Notes under the pieces: model-generated | The model's input: only the letters and a program-made list of their open reading frames with translations | Told to the model about the DNA's origin: nothing | Databases searched by the model: none | Translations under genes and position numbers: made by a program | Shown: piece after piece, positions 52,647-61,548 of the stretch | Position numbering within the stretch: the first letter of the stretch is position 1 | Layout: each line of letters starts with the position of its first letter | NCBI RefSeq assembly: GCF_022348185.1 | Contig: NZ_JAKRFD010000011.1 | Location: 62,001-126,000, forward strand | DNA: 64,000 bases | Direction: 5' to 3' | Source: Epibacterium sp. Ofav1-8 | Lineage (GTDB): Bacteria; Pseudomonadota; Alphaproteobacteria; Rhodobacterales; Rhodobacteraceae

Positions 52647-53717
52647 TTACCGCTCCCTGGTCAGAAAACGCTGGATCAGCGAGATGGTCAGCACGATCAC
52701 GAACAGGATCACGCTGATGGTGGAGCCGCCGGAGATATCCTGCTTGCCATAGCCGCGCTCAACCGCCTGAAAGACCAGCACCTGGGTGCTGTCGAGCGGG
52801 CCGCCATTGGTCATCACATCGATCTGCGCAAAAAGCGCAAAAGCCTGCATGGTGATGACAATCAGGATCAGCACCGCCGTATTGCGCAGCCCGGGCCAGG
52901 TGATGAAGCGAAAGGTCTGCCATTTGGAAGCCCCTTCGATCTCTCCCGCCTCGTAGAGCGTGGGCGAGATATTCTGCAGACCGGCGAGCCAGATCACCAT
53001 ATGAAAGCCGACGCCCTGCCAGATCGACATGGCCATGATCGACGGCAGCGCGGTATCGGGATTGCCCAGCCAGTCGACCCCGCGAAAGGTGCCGAAACTG
53101 AGCCAGCCAAGCACATTGTTCAGCAGCCCGTCGCCGGGCGAATAGATGAACTGCCACAGCAGCGACACAACCACGATGGAAACCACCACCGGCATGAAGT
53201 AGATGGTGCGAAACACATTGATGCCGCGCAGTTTCTGATTGATCAGCAGCGCCAGCCCCAGCGCCAGCCCGGCCTGAACCGGCGCCACCACCAGAACAAA
53301 CGTCAATGTGTTCACCAGCGCTCTCATGAAGACCACATCAGAGGCCAGCACCACAGTTCGCCGGTCGCCGGACTGCCACGAGAACCACTCCCGCTTGCCT
53401 TGCAGGTGCGGATAATCCGGGTTGTTGCGGGTGAACTTGCGCAAACGGGGATATTCGATCTCTCCCGCCTCATCGCGGCGGATCGCACCGCGGTCGTCCC
53501 GCTCCGGCTCAAGCGTGAAGACCGCGAGGCCCAGCAGGTCGGTGTAATTCTTGAGGCCGACATATTCGGTGGCATACGGCGACGCGAGCCGCTGGTTCGT
53601 CAGCGAAAACGCAAAGGCGAGGAAAAACGGCACGATGATAAAAACCGTCATCAGCGCCACGCCCGGAAAGGCCATCAGCCACCCGGCACGGTTCGCTCGG
53701 GTCAGTTTGGAAGACAT
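52647..53717 (-). CDS. Sugar ABC transporter permease, MalF type
   Basis: A 356-residue permease: GWLMAFPGVALMTVFIIVPFFLAFAFSLT, a periplasmic insert of about 70 residues, LVNTLTFVLVVAPVQAGLALGLALLI, and the EAA loop in ISPTLYEAGEIEGASKWQTFRFITWPGLRNTAVL. I chose the ATG at 53717, which has a G-rich run (GGGGGGA) just upstream, over the longer frame from 53750. It sits 72 bp after the binding-protein gene and 1 bp before the MalG-type gene. Confidence 0.9.
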   Translation of the reverse strand: MSSKLTRANRAGWLMAFPGVALMTVFIIVPFFLAFAFSLTNQRLASPYATEYVGLKNYTDLLGLAVFTLEPERDDRGAIRRDEAGEIEYPRLRKFTRNNPDYPHLQGKREWFSWQSGDRRTVVLASDVVFMRALVNTLTFVLVVAPVQAGLALGLALLINQKLRGINVFRTIYFMPVVVSIVVVSLLWQFIYSPGDGLLNNVLGWLSFGTFRGVDWLGNPDTALPSIMAMSIWQGVGFHMVIWLAGLQNISPTLYEAGEIEGASKWQTFRFITWPGLRNTAVLILIVITMQAFALFAQIDVMTNGGPLDSTQVLVFQAVERGYGKQDISGGSTISVILFVIVLTISLIQRFLTRER

Positions 53718-53789
53718 GGTCCCCCCGCAAAACTGGAGTGAGAGGAGCACGGCGATCGACCCGCCGCGCCAAAGATTTCAGCGCAGCGC

Positions 53790-55052
53790 TCAGTTGTGGC
53801 CGTAGCCCTGATTGCTCTGAATATCCTCGTTGATTTCGTCGACCGCCGCGTCCAGCGTGTCGGCAACGTCGGCACCGTTTGCGATGTCGGCCAGCGCCTT
53901 TTCAAAGACTTTCGCCTGCACGATATAGCCGGGCGTGACCGGCCGCAGCTTGGCCTGCGCCTCGGACAGCCCGTAGAAGACCTCCAGCGCGCCGCCCGCC
54001 TTGTAATTGGCGGTCTCGGCCGCGGCTTCCACCGTCGGGGGGATCAGGCCGGTGCCGTCGGAGAAGGCCGCGAGGTATTTCGGCTGGATCGCAAACTCGA
54101 TGAATTCGCGCGCGCCGTCAGGATGTGCGCTGGAAGCCGAAATCCCGAACTGCCAGGACGCACCGCCGATGACAGACCCGTTGCCAAAGTCGGGCGCGGG
54201 CAGAAACAGCGCATCGTCGCCAAATCTCTCGACAACCGGCATCGCGGCCCAGTTACCGTTCCAGCTCAGCGCGTATTTGCCTTCTAGGAAGCCGGTCTCC
54301 CGATCCGCCGCATCCTGGCTGGTGCCGGGAACGAGACCCTTTGCAAACAGATCCTGCCACCATTCGCCAAACGCGATCGCCGCATCTCCATTCAGTGTCT
54401 CTTCGGCGGTCTGGTAAGCGGCACGGTCCACGATGTCGCCGCCAAAGCTCTGCAAGAACGGCGAGAAGGCATAGGGATACCACTCCCCTTTCCACGCCAT
54501 GCCAAGATCGAGCGGATAATCGTAATCGCCCGTCGCCTTGAGGGTCGCCAGCGCCGCGTCGAATTCCACCCGTGTCCAGGGCTCGGCGAGGGTCGGGATG
54601 CGGATATCGTTGGCCTCGAGCACCGAGCGCCGCGCCGTCATCGCAACTGCAGCGTCCCACAAGCCGACGGAATAGACCTTGCCATTCCAGCGCCCGATGG
54701 CACCAGGCAGGAAGCCTTCGAGAGCCGCCTCATCGATGCCCAGCGGCTGCATGTACCCCGCCCAGGCCCAATTCGGCATGATGGGGCCGTCGACATCGAG
54801 GATGTCCGGCAACTCGCCCGCGAGCGCCGCCGCGCCAACCGCATCGTTATAGGCCAGCTGCGGGAAGGTCTCGAGCACCACCTTATAGTCGGACTGGCTG
54901 GCGTTGAAATCGACAACCAGTTGATTGACCAGCTTTTCTTCGGCGTTGGCGCTGCCTGCGCCGTGGTACCACAGGCGCAGCTCCGTTTCGCCATGGGCGA
55001 TGCCTGCACAGGCGATCAGCGCCAGCGCCGTCGCATTACAGAGTTTATTCAC
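53790..55052 (-). CDS. Extracellular sugar-binding protein (family 1)
   Basis: A 420-residue periplasmic binding protein with signal peptide LCNATALALIACAGIAHG. It begins ETELRLWYHGAGSANAEEKLVNQLVVDFNAS, then PDILDVDGPIMPNWAWAGYMQPL, GNWAAMPVVERFGDDALFLPAP and SWQFGISASSAHPDGAREFIEF, matching ABC-type sugar binding family 1. It starts with GTG in a 4-bp overlap with the LacI stop (GTGA), with GGAGG upstream. It is the capture protein for the transport system; the many aromatic residues suit a di- or oligosaccharide. Confidence 0.9.
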   Translation of the reverse strand: MNKLCNATALALIACAGIAHGETELRLWYHGAGSANAEEKLVNQLVVDFNASQSDYKVVLETFPQLAYNDAVGAAALAGELPDILDVDGPIMPNWAWAGYMQPLGIDEAALEGFLPGAIGRWNGKVYSVGLWDAAVAMTARRSVLEANDIRIPTLAEPWTRVEFDAALATLKATGDYDYPLDLGMAWKGEWYPYAFSPFLQSFGGDIVDRAAYQTAEETLNGDAAIAFGEWWQDLFAKGLVPGTSQDAADRETGFLEGKYALSWNGNWAAMPVVERFGDDALFLPAPDFGNGSVIGGASWQFGISASSAHPDGAREFIEFAIQPKYLAAFSDGTGLIPPTVEAAAETANYKAGGALEVFYGLSEAQAKLRPVTPGYIVQAKVFEKALADIANGADVADTLDAAVDEINEDIQSNQGYGHN

Positions 55053-56137
55053 AGTTCTTTCCTCCCTTTTAAGTCATAGACATTGCCGTCACGCGGCGGC
55101 GCCTTGAGCGAGGCACGTTCTACGACCTGTCCTCGCACATGGATCGGTTGTTGCGGCGGCTCAGCAGCCGGATCAGAGATCAGGTTCAATAACAGATCCG
55201 CCGCGCGCGCGCCCATCGCGGTGTAAGGCAGTTCAGCGGTGGTCAGCGCCGGATAAAGCGTCTCGGACACCAGCTTGTGGTCGTCATAACCCACGACCGA
55301 GATCTGATCCGGCACACCGACGCCACGGTCGCGCAAAATTCCATAGACCGCCATCGCCAGCCGGTCGTTGCCGCAGCAGATTGCGGTCGGTGGCTGCGGA
55401 TGCAACAGGAACCGGTCCAACGCATCCCAGATCAATTGATGCTCGCCCTGGGTGCCAAACATCTCGGAGGCCGCAACCAGATCGGGGTCGAAGGCGATGC
55501 CCGCCTCCTCAAGCGCCCGCTTGTAGCCGATCAGGCGCGCCTGAGTGGCGAGGATCGCCCGTCCGAGCGTGAGATAGGCAATCCGCCGGTGCCCGGCCTG
55601 CACCACTTTGCGGGTCAGTGCCAATTGGCCGCTTTCATCATCGGGGATCACCGCCGGAGTGCCGCGATCGTCAATACAGTTCACCAATACCGCCTTAGTT
55701 GCGGCTTCAGTAATATCCAGATCGACCCGCTTGAAGTGATCCGCAACGTATAAAAGCCCCTCTACCCGGTGCTGCCGAAAGGTGCGAATGAGATGCGGCA
55801 CCCGGTCAGAATTGCCGCCTGTGTCGGAAATCAGCAGCGTCTTGCCCGACACCTCAAAAACCCCCTGCGCACCCTGCACGATATGAATTTCCGGCAGCCC
55901 CGCATCGCCGGGTTTGTCCGCAACCGTACTGATGGCACCAGTAATCATTCCGACGAGGCCCGATTTCTGCGACTTGATCGACCGGGCGGCGATTGAGGGG
56001 ATGTACTGCAGCTCCGCCATCGCCGCCTCCACCCGTTGCCGCGTCGCCTTCGAGACAGGCGCGTCACGATTAAGGACCCGGCTGACGGTCTTCACCGAAA
56101 CGCCTGCCAGATTTGCAACGTCATAAATCGTGGCCAT
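55049..56137 (-). CDS. LacI-family transcriptional regulator
   Basis: A 362-residue repressor. The DNA-binding head is clear: ATIYDVANLAGVSVKTVSRVLNRDAPVSKATRQRVEAAM, with hinge helix YIPSIAARSIKSQKSG. The sugar-binding core includes RVEGLLYVADHF, VVQAGHRRIAYLT, PPTAICCGNDRLAMAVYGILRDRGVGVPDQISVVGYDD and YPALTTAELPYTAMG. It is the first gene of the operon it presumably controls and is followed by the binding-protein gene with a 4-bp overlap. The twin operator at 56178-56205 lies 41 bp upstream of the start, which predicts autoregulation. Confidence 0.92.
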   Translation of the reverse strand: MATIYDVANLAGVSVKTVSRVLNRDAPVSKATRQRVEAAMAELQYIPSIAARSIKSQKSGLVGMITGAISTVADKPGDAGLPEIHIVQGAQGVFEVSGKTLLISDTGGNSDRVPHLIRTFRQHRVEGLLYVADHFKRVDLDITEAATKAVLVNCIDDRGTPAVIPDDESGQLALTRKVVQAGHRRIAYLTLGRAILATQARLIGYKRALEEAGIAFDPDLVAASEMFGTQGEHQLIWDALDRFLLHPQPPTAICCGNDRLAMAVYGILRDRGVGVPDQISVVGYDDHKLVSETLYPALTTAELPYTAMGARAADLLLNLISDPAAEPPQQPIHVRGQVVERASLKAPPRDGNVYDLKGRKEL

Positions 56138-56177
56138 TACCCACTGCCCTGTTTCTTAACATGCGATTCTTTGGTAA

Positions 56178-56205
56178 TGACATCGGTGTCATGACACCGA
56201 TGTCA
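56178..56205. promoter_or_regulatory. Two abutting LacI-type operators forming a perfect 28-bp palindrome
   Basis: The first half-site pair is TGACATCGGTGTCA and the second TGACACCGATGTCA. Each is a LacI-like 14-mer (TGACA-4-TGTCA), and together they read the same on both strands. They lie in front of the LacI gene and sugar operon. Confidence 0.85.
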
Positions 56206-56379
56206 TGTCAATGCGCAATCGAATTAGGATCTCAATACGAGGTGCAATCCGTCTCGGACATAGGCTTTGGATGAGAGGAATAGATGGCGGTGCAAAGCTA
56301 AAGCATTGGGTTGACTTCAGTCGGCAACCTTTAGAGACCGTATCTCTAATGTCGTTGCATCGGTCCATCTCTGACAGCT

Positions 56380-56700
56380 CTTGCGCACCGCGTTCGCGAT
56401 GCTGACAAGCTTACTGGCAACGGCAATGATGCTTCTCATATGCGGCTTTGAAAATCAGGTGATGGAGGTTTCTACGAACATCCAGCGATGGTCTGTCTCC
56501 CACGCAGAGTTCCGCTGTCTCGCGCGACTGGAGCCAGTCTCACGGATACCACAGCCACTTCGCGGCTGAAAGTGCCGATCTCGGGCATAGCTGCGAACAG
56601 CATCTTGCTGGCAACCTGGCCGCCCCGCTTGATGGAGCGAAAGACGATGGCAGTTTGCGACAGGCGATCATCCCTGACGATTGCCTAGGTGATCCGGTCT
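56380..56700 (-). pseudogene. IS110-family transposase C-terminal remnant
   Basis: Broken-frame pieces in the order expected for an IS110 C-terminal domain: AIVRDDRLSQTAIVFRSIKR, GGQVASKMLFAAMPEIGT, then a shift and APVARDSGTLRGRQTIAG. No start, no DEDD core, several shifts. It is distinct in sequence from the IS110 copies at 36.4 and 45.6 kb. Confidence 0.5.
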
Positions 56701-56754
56701 TCTAGTTCCTCAACAAGGCTGTGGACCGCTGGTTCAGTTCAGTGTCGATATACT

Positions 56755-57045
56755 CACTCTTGGCCGATAATCATGTATGGCCCGGACCTCGTCGCCGTCG
56801 GAACAGATCCTGCTGGTTTCGGAAATTTGCGCGATTTGATCGAGCAGGATCGCATCCTGCAATTGTCCCAAGATCGTTTTCGTATATTCAAGAAACAACT
56901 TGAAACCCTCAGGCCGGGTGCGTCGAAACAGGCGGGACAACCGGCCGAAATGAGGCTTTTTTGTCGTACCGTTCCCAAACGTCTTCTCGACAATAATCCG
57001 CACGCCCTCGGCGATTCCAATCTCAATCAACCACCAGCAGAAACA
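56755..57045 (-). pseudogene. ISKra4-type transposase N-terminal fragment
   Basis: Blocks RIIVEKTFGNGTT, LGQLQDAILLDQIAQISE and EVRAIHDYRPRV match positions 4-90 of the intact ISKra4 protein in this window (RIIVETTAKTG, LAQLQGSVLQHQIEEIS, PVHDYRPRV). The metal-binding Cys pair has decayed and the C-terminal four fifths are missing. Confidence 0.65.
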
Positions 57046-57320
57046 GATACTCCCAAGTCTTGTCCACTCCCGAGCCGACATCCAGCATGTAGACGTCTGG
57101 CGCGACAAGCGCGCGGATGGCACCCTCCACGGCAGCTTGAACCTAACCGGCTAAGTATCTGAGCCAACGGACGCGACTGCGGTCGTATTCAGGAGCGAGA
57201 ACGTCGAAGAGATGTTCACAGAGGGAGGCTGAAGGCCTGCGGCGTTTGGCGAACTCATACCCGCCTAGGCCGCGATGCTCTAGGTGGCACTGCGGGTTCC
57301 GGCGCAGCGACGCTACACAC

Positions 57321-58520
57321 TCAAGGGCCATGGCCGAGAACTTTTGCCAGGTGATTGACCGACCACCAGGTCTGCTGCGCGCAGATGGGACCGGCACATC
57401 CCCTCAGGTGAAGTTGATCGCGGCTGACCGCCGTCACCTCTCCTCGGAAGACCCATCCGTTCTGTGGGCTTTTCAAACGCCCGACCCATCGCCGCCCATC
57501 GAATTCGAGGTCTGGCAGGATGACTTCGCCGATCTCGCCATGGGGCATCTCGTCGGGAGTCCACATCCAGACAAGCGTGCCGCACCGCCTGTCCGGAGAC
57601 ACCTGACAAGGCGTGAACTCAACGATGGCAGACAGTCCTGGGGCCGCATATCTGCCCTTCAGATCCGACGCGAGCGCACCTCCGGCGCCGAGGCCAAGAA
57701 ACAACACGACGAGCACGAGGCCCAACCGGACGGAGCCTGCGGTAACCGGTTTGCTGACCTCCTTGAAGGCGTCGAGATAGGCCGGATGCTCCGTGCCCAT
57801 CCAGCGGTCCCACCAAGTGAAATAGAAACCAAGGTTCTTGCCCGCGTAAGCATGATGCATGTCATGATGCGTGACCGTGGTCATCCAGCCGAAAAGCGGA
57901 CGCCCGTCCCGCCTTGCAGGAAACACCTCGTAGCCGCAATGCGCGAGTGCATTGCGCAACATCATGTGCGTGACAAAGATCAGAAGCGCCAAAGGATGCG
58001 CAGGCAGCACGAGCAGGATCAACGGCAGGTAAATCCCGTTCACGACGGCCTCGCCGAAATCGAAGCTGTAGGATGTGAAGGGCGTCGGTCGGTTCGATCG
58101 ATGATGCAGTCGGTGAAACCGGCGGAAGAGCGGAGGAAAGTGCAGCGCCCGATGTGTCCAGTAGAACCACGCGTCGTGAAGGACGATCAGGAGCGCCGTG
58201 CTGATCCAGAAATACGCGAGACCGTAGTCCGAGACATCCGGATACACCCTCATCACGCCGCTTCGGGCCCCGACGGCAATCATGGTGCCGGCAGTCGCGA
58301 AAATCGCGACCGTGCGCAGGCTGGCGAGTATCTCGCGGCACATCTGCCCGGCGGGTATCTTGCGTTCGCCGATCTTCTGGCCCGCAAGTTGTCGCGACAT
58401 TGCGAGATTGATCGCGAGGAAGACGCCTCCGGCGCCGAGAAGATAGCGCAGGAGGTCGCCTCCGAATACGTCGACATACAGTGCCAGAAGGTCTTGGGCG
58501 GCATCGAGGATCTGTGTCAT
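57321..58520 (-). CDS. Sterol desaturase/fatty acid hydroxylase-family protein fused to a DUF2147 domain
   Basis: A 399-residue membrane protein. Residues about 1-285 are the fatty-acid-hydroxylase superfamily part, with about five helices and the three di-iron histidine motifs HDAWFYWTHR (about 114), FHRLHH (about 135) and THHDMHH (about 217). After a last helix (LGLVLVVLFLGLGAGGALA) the C-terminal about 105 residues (DLKGRYAAPGLSAIVEFTPCQ, GTLVWMW, GWVFRGEVTAVSRDQLHLRGC, QQTWW) look like a DUF2147 domain, normally a separate secreted protein. It would hydroxylate or desaturate a lipid. It is divergent from an AraC gene with paired 13-bp repeats between them. Confidence 0.8.
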   Translation of the reverse strand: MTQILDAAQDLLALYVDVFGGDLLRYLLGAGGVFLAINLAMSRQLAGQKIGERKIPAGQMCREILASLRTVAIFATAGTMIAVGARSGVMRVYPDVSDYGLAYFWISTALLIVLHDAWFYWTHRALHFPPLFRRFHRLHHRSNRPTPFTSYSFDFGEAVVNGIYLPLILLVLPAHPLALLIFVTHMMLRNALAHCGYEVFPARRDGRPLFGWMTTVTHHDMHHAYAGKNLGFYFTWWDRWMGTEHPAYLDAFKEVSKPVTAGSVRLGLVLVVLFLGLGAGGALASDLKGRYAAPGLSAIVEFTPCQVSPDRRCGTLVWMWTPDEMPHGEIGEVILPDLEFDGRRWVGRLKSPQNGWVFRGEVTAVSRDQLHLRGCAGPICAQQTWWSVNHLAKVLGHGP

Positions 58521-58601
58521 GTGGTCACTCCGGTTTCCGTTTCCGGATTGGTGACCGTTCGGCCTCGTCCATGCGCGCCGATTTCTGAAACCGCATGAGA
58601 A

Positions 58602-58634
58602 TCTTCGGATTCGACCAGCATTCTTTGGAATCGA
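58602..58634. promoter_or_regulatory. Paired direct repeats, candidate AraC-type binding sites
   Basis: TCTTYGGAWTCGA occurs at 58602-58614 and 58622-58634 in direct orientation, exactly 20 bp apart, between the divergent AraC and desaturase genes. Each copy also holds a small dyad (GAATC-TTCG-GATTC and ATTC-TTTG-GAAT). Confidence 0.6.
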
Positions 58635-58656
58635 TCAGCGAGTCCGTGTTGACGAA

Positions 58657-59721
58657 ATGACGTCCTGCATGTGTCTTTGGGGCATGAGCGAAACTTCGGG
58701 CATTCTTGACGTCTTCCTGCGCGGCGGTGCAGTCACGGCCCTGTTGGCGTGCGCCGCACTCTTCTCAGTTCGGCTCAGGCCGACACGGAAATCGCTGTCG
58801 GTGGCCGCGTTCTGCGTTGGACTGTGCTGCTATCTGCTCGTGTCCTCCCCGCATGTCCCGGTGCCAGCAGGATCCACGGCCGCGATCCTGATCGGGCTGG
58901 CAAGGTTTGTGCCAATCCTGGGGTACTGGGCCTCGCACGAGCTTTTTGTCGACGAGGTGAGCTTCGCACGTTGGCAGATTGCCGTCGGCTTTGTCGTGAT
59001 CGCCGGCGCATGGCTTCCGCCGGCTGTTCCCTTTGCCGACCTCACACGCGGCATCGCGGTCATCATCCTGTTCAGCCATCTCGCGTTTGTGGTCGTCGCG
59101 AGTGGCGACGGAGACCTCGTCGAAGAGCGCCGGCAGTTTCGGAAATGGTTCCTGTTGATGATGGCAGCGGCGGTCATCGTCATCACCGGCCTGGAGCTCA
59201 CTGGGCAAGACGATGAACTCCCCGACTGGGCATTCGCGATCCACGCCGCTGCGTTTCTGTGTTTCGCCACGGCGTTCCTCGTGTGGGCGGTGCGGCCCGT
59301 GTCGGAGATCTGGCCTTCGAAGCCCGATGCGCCAGATCAGATCAGCCCCGGGTCACCCGCCGACGAGCTCCTGGCCGGTCGCGCGCAATCGGCGATGGAT
59401 GAGGGGCTGTGGCAAGAGGAAGGTCTCACCATAGCGCAACTCGCCGCACATCTCGAAACCCGGGAGCATCGCCTCAGACGCGCGATCAACAAGGAGCTGG
59501 GTTTCCGCAACTTCCCGAGTTTCGTGAACAGCTACCGTATCGAACAAGCGAGGCTGATTTTGACCGACCCGATGAAGCTGGACTACCCGATTCAAAGCGT
59601 CGCCTACGACGTTGGCTTTTCGTCGATCGGACCATTCAACCGGGCCTTTCGTGCTGCGCAAGGTATGTCGCCCACGGAATTCAGGAAGCGAACTCTGAAG
59701 GACAGGGCAACAAGCGTGTAG
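58657..59721 (+). CDS. Membrane-anchored AraC-family transcriptional regulator
   Basis: A 354-residue protein. The first about 220 residues have six to seven hydrophobic helices (FLRGGAVTALLACAALFSVRL, SVAAFCVGLCCYLLVSSP, AVIVITGLEL, AAAFLCFATAFLVWAVRP). The last about 100 form an AraC-type DNA-binding domain: LTIAQLAAHLETREHRLRRAINKELG, NSYRIEQARLILTD, and IQSVAYDVGFSSIGPFNRAFRAAQGMSPTEFRKR. Such membrane AraC proteins are thought to sense lipid or envelope signals. An internal ATG at 58684 is an alternative start. It is divergent from the desaturase gene, its likely target. Confidence 0.85.
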   Translation: MTSCMCLWGMSETSGILDVFLRGGAVTALLACAALFSVRLRPTRKSLSVAAFCVGLCCYLLVSSPHVPVPAGSTAAILIGLARFVPILGYWASHELFVDEVSFARWQIAVGFVVIAGAWLPPAVPFADLTRGIAVIILFSHLAFVVVASGDGDLVEERRQFRKWFLLMMAAAVIVITGLELTGQDDELPDWAFAIHAAAFLCFATAFLVWAVRPVSEIWPSKPDAPDQISPGSPADELLAGRAQSAMDEGLWQEEGLTIAQLAAHLETREHRLRRAINKELGFRNFPSFVNSYRIEQARLILTDPMKLDYPIQSVAYDVGFSSIGPFNRAFRAAQGMSPTEFRKRTLKDRATSV

Positions 59722-59854
59722 ATGGAGCCAGCCAACATGATTGACCGTGTGGAATGTCGCGGTTCATCGGCAAACCCGGAGCGTCCGAAGCTGCCCAAAA
59801 GGAAGTTTATTAACGACCGGAAATGACACAAATCGCAACGAAGGAGGCGACGCC

Positions 59855-60487
59855 GTGAGACGCATGATGGCTGCCTTTTGGCAGATAGAGTTCGCGCGAA
59901 ACCTTTCGCGTCAGTCAGGGATCAGGTTCACGTGGCGAAACCTGCGCGGCGAAATCGCGCGTTTGCCGCGCAGCACGATGCCGGGCACCGACGGTGCGCA
60001 CAGGTTCAACCTGGCACTCGCACAAAGCCTGCACGCGTCTGTTATCCTTTTGGAACGCGACGCTGCTATCTCGCCCGTCGAAGCCGTCAGGATTGCCGGC
60101 GCCGCCTTTGGCGTGAGCGGCACATGGCTTGCACGGAGTGTGATCCGGACTTGGCTGCGTTTGGAACGCGACCCGTTCGAAGGCGTTGTAAGGCGCGGTC
60201 CTTCGATGGTTGCCAAAGCCTTGTGGGGGAACGGGATGGCTGTCGAAGACAGACATGGTCCAGACCAGGTCTCGCTCTGTGTCTTGGCCTGCCCGTTCCA
60301 CGAGTATTTCTGGAACGTCGGCCGGTCTGACCTCACCCCAATTCTGTGTGCATGGGACACGGCTTGGCATGCAGAGGTGAATGTCTCGGACAAGCCCATT
60401 CGAGTGGACGTCCGCGAAACCATCGCCGGCGGCGGTGAAATTTGTGATTTCAACTTTCGAAAACCCGAACCGGCGAAGGTGGGATAA
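59855..60487 (+). CDS. L-2-amino-thiazoline-4-carboxylate (ATC) hydrolase-like protein
   Basis: A 210-residue protein. The C-terminal half has the family pattern CPFHEYFWNVGRSDLTPILCAWDTAWHAEV (Cys/His then Cys-x-x-Asp) and RVDVRETIAGGGEICDFNFRK. The N-terminal half is helical and basic without a clear domain. The characterised family member opens a thiazoline ring in L-cysteine formation, but most members have no known role. GTG at 59855 is preceded by AAGGAGG with 7-base spacing, so I prefer it to the ATG at 59741. It lies alone between the AraC gene and an IS5 element. Confidence 0.65.
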   Translation: MRRMMAAFWQIEFARNLSRQSGIRFTWRNLRGEIARLPRSTMPGTDGAHRFNLALAQSLHASVILLERDAAISPVEAVRIAGAAFGVSGTWLARSVIRTWLRLERDPFEGVVRRGPSMVAKALWGNGMAVEDRHGPDQVSLCVLACPFHEYFWNVGRSDLTPILCAWDTAWHAEVNVSDKPIRVDVRETIAGGGEICDFNFRKPEPAKVG

Positions 60488-60499
60488 CGGCGGTGCAAC

Positions 60500-61548
60500 G
60501 GCTCTGTTGCACAAATCGGGGTTTGAGCGGACTTCCCCTTCCCCAGACGGACCTATCCTACGGGCTCTGTGATGGGTATGCCAAGGGCCGTGTAGCGATT
60601 GAGCACCGCGATCCGGACTTGGAGCTCCGCAACCTGCCGGTCGAAGTCTCGCGCCATGAGGCCTTGGCCGAGAAGTTTGACGCAGTTCATCTGCGTCTCT
60701 GCGCGGCTTCGGCGGTGGTAGCCGGTCAATTTTCTCCATAAGGCGCGTCCGAGATATTTGCAGGCCCTCACGGCTTCGTTTCGCGCGATGGCGCCCGCTG
60801 TCGTTGGCTTCCACAGCTGCGCATTCTTGCGCGGCGGGATGACGGCAGCGGCACCTCGAGCGGCAATCACATTGTGACACCTGCGCGTGTCATAGGCCCC
60901 GTCAGCGGTGACCGTGGCAATCTCCTGATCGGGCGGGATTTGGTCCAGAAGATCGGGCAGCATCGGGGCATCGCCGATATTGCTTGTCGTGACGCCGACC
61001 GCGCGGATCTCCCGTGTTTCCTCATCCATACCGAGATGAAGCTTGCGCCACAGGCGTTTCTTTGATCCGCCATGTTTGCGCGCGTTCCATTCTCCTTCGC
61101 CCTCGGCCTTGATCCCGGTGGCATCGATCAGCAGGTGGAGCGGTCCCGATCCGCCCCGGTACGGGATGGCGACGTTCAGTGTCTTCTGACGGCGGCACAG
61201 GGTGCTGAAGTCCGGGACTTTCCAGTCCAGTCCTGCCAGACGGAGGAGGCTTTCGACGAACCCGGTGGTTTGCCGGAGGGGCATGCCGAACAACACCTTC
61301 ATCGTCAGGCAAATCTGGATCGCTGCATCGCTGAACTCGGGCTGACGCCCCCGCTTGCCTGTCGGCAGCGCATGCCACGACATCTCAGGATCAAACCAAA
61401 TTGATAGCGAACCGCGCTGCTTCAGCGCCGTGTTGTACGAAGGCCAGTTCCTGGTCTTGTACCTCGTAGGGGACCAACTGCTCATGCACCGTTGCTACCC
61501 CACTGGATTCAAACAGTGAATCCCTCACACCATTTGTGCAACAAAGCC
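60500..61548 (-). mobile_element. IS5-family insertion sequence, complete (1049 bp)
   Basis: Ends GGCTCTGTTGCACAAAT at 60500 and the complement of GGCTTTGTTGCACAAAT ending at 61548 (one mismatch). It carries one intact transposase gene. The right end abuts the 28-bp repeat at 61549. Confidence 0.9.
60553..61485 (-). CDS. IS5-family transposase, intact
   Basis: A 310-residue DDE transposase: MSWHALPTGKRGRQPEFSDAAIQICLTMK, GLDWKVPDFSTLCRRQKTLNV, first Asp in LHLLIDATGIK, second in VTADGAYDTRRCHNVI, Glu near SRAETQMNCVKLLG, ending NRYTALGIPITEPVG. No stop or shift. It is the intact model for the split IS5 transposase at 44014-47476 (same architecture and similar ends). Confidence 0.92.
   Translation of the reverse strand: MSSWSPTRYKTRNWPSYNTALKQRGSLSIWFDPEMSWHALPTGKRGRQPEFSDAAIQICLTMKVLFGMPLRQTTGFVESLLRLAGLDWKVPDFSTLCRRQKTLNVAIPYRGGSGPLHLLIDATGIKAEGEGEWNARKHGGSKKRLWRKLHLGMDEETREIRAVGVTTSNIGDAPMLPDLLDQIPPDQEIATVTADGAYDTRRCHNVIAARGAAAVIPPRKNAQLWKPTTAGAIARNEAVRACKYLGRALWRKLTGYHRRSRAETQMNCVKLLGQGLMARDFDRQVAELQVRIAVLNRYTALGIPITEPVG

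Larger units (their letters stand above)
56206..57320. other. About 1.1 kb of decayed transposase sequence
   Basis: On the minus strand about 56380-56700 codes pieces like an IS110 C-terminus (TAIVFRSIKRGGQVASKMLF, APVARDSGTLRG) in broken frames. About 56755-57045 codes RIIVEKTFGNG, ILGQLQDAILLDQIAQISETSRIC and AIHDYRPRV, the N-terminal part of an ISKra4-type transposase. Neither has ends or an intact frame. From 57050 to 57320 I see nothing recognisable. Confidence 0.65.
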
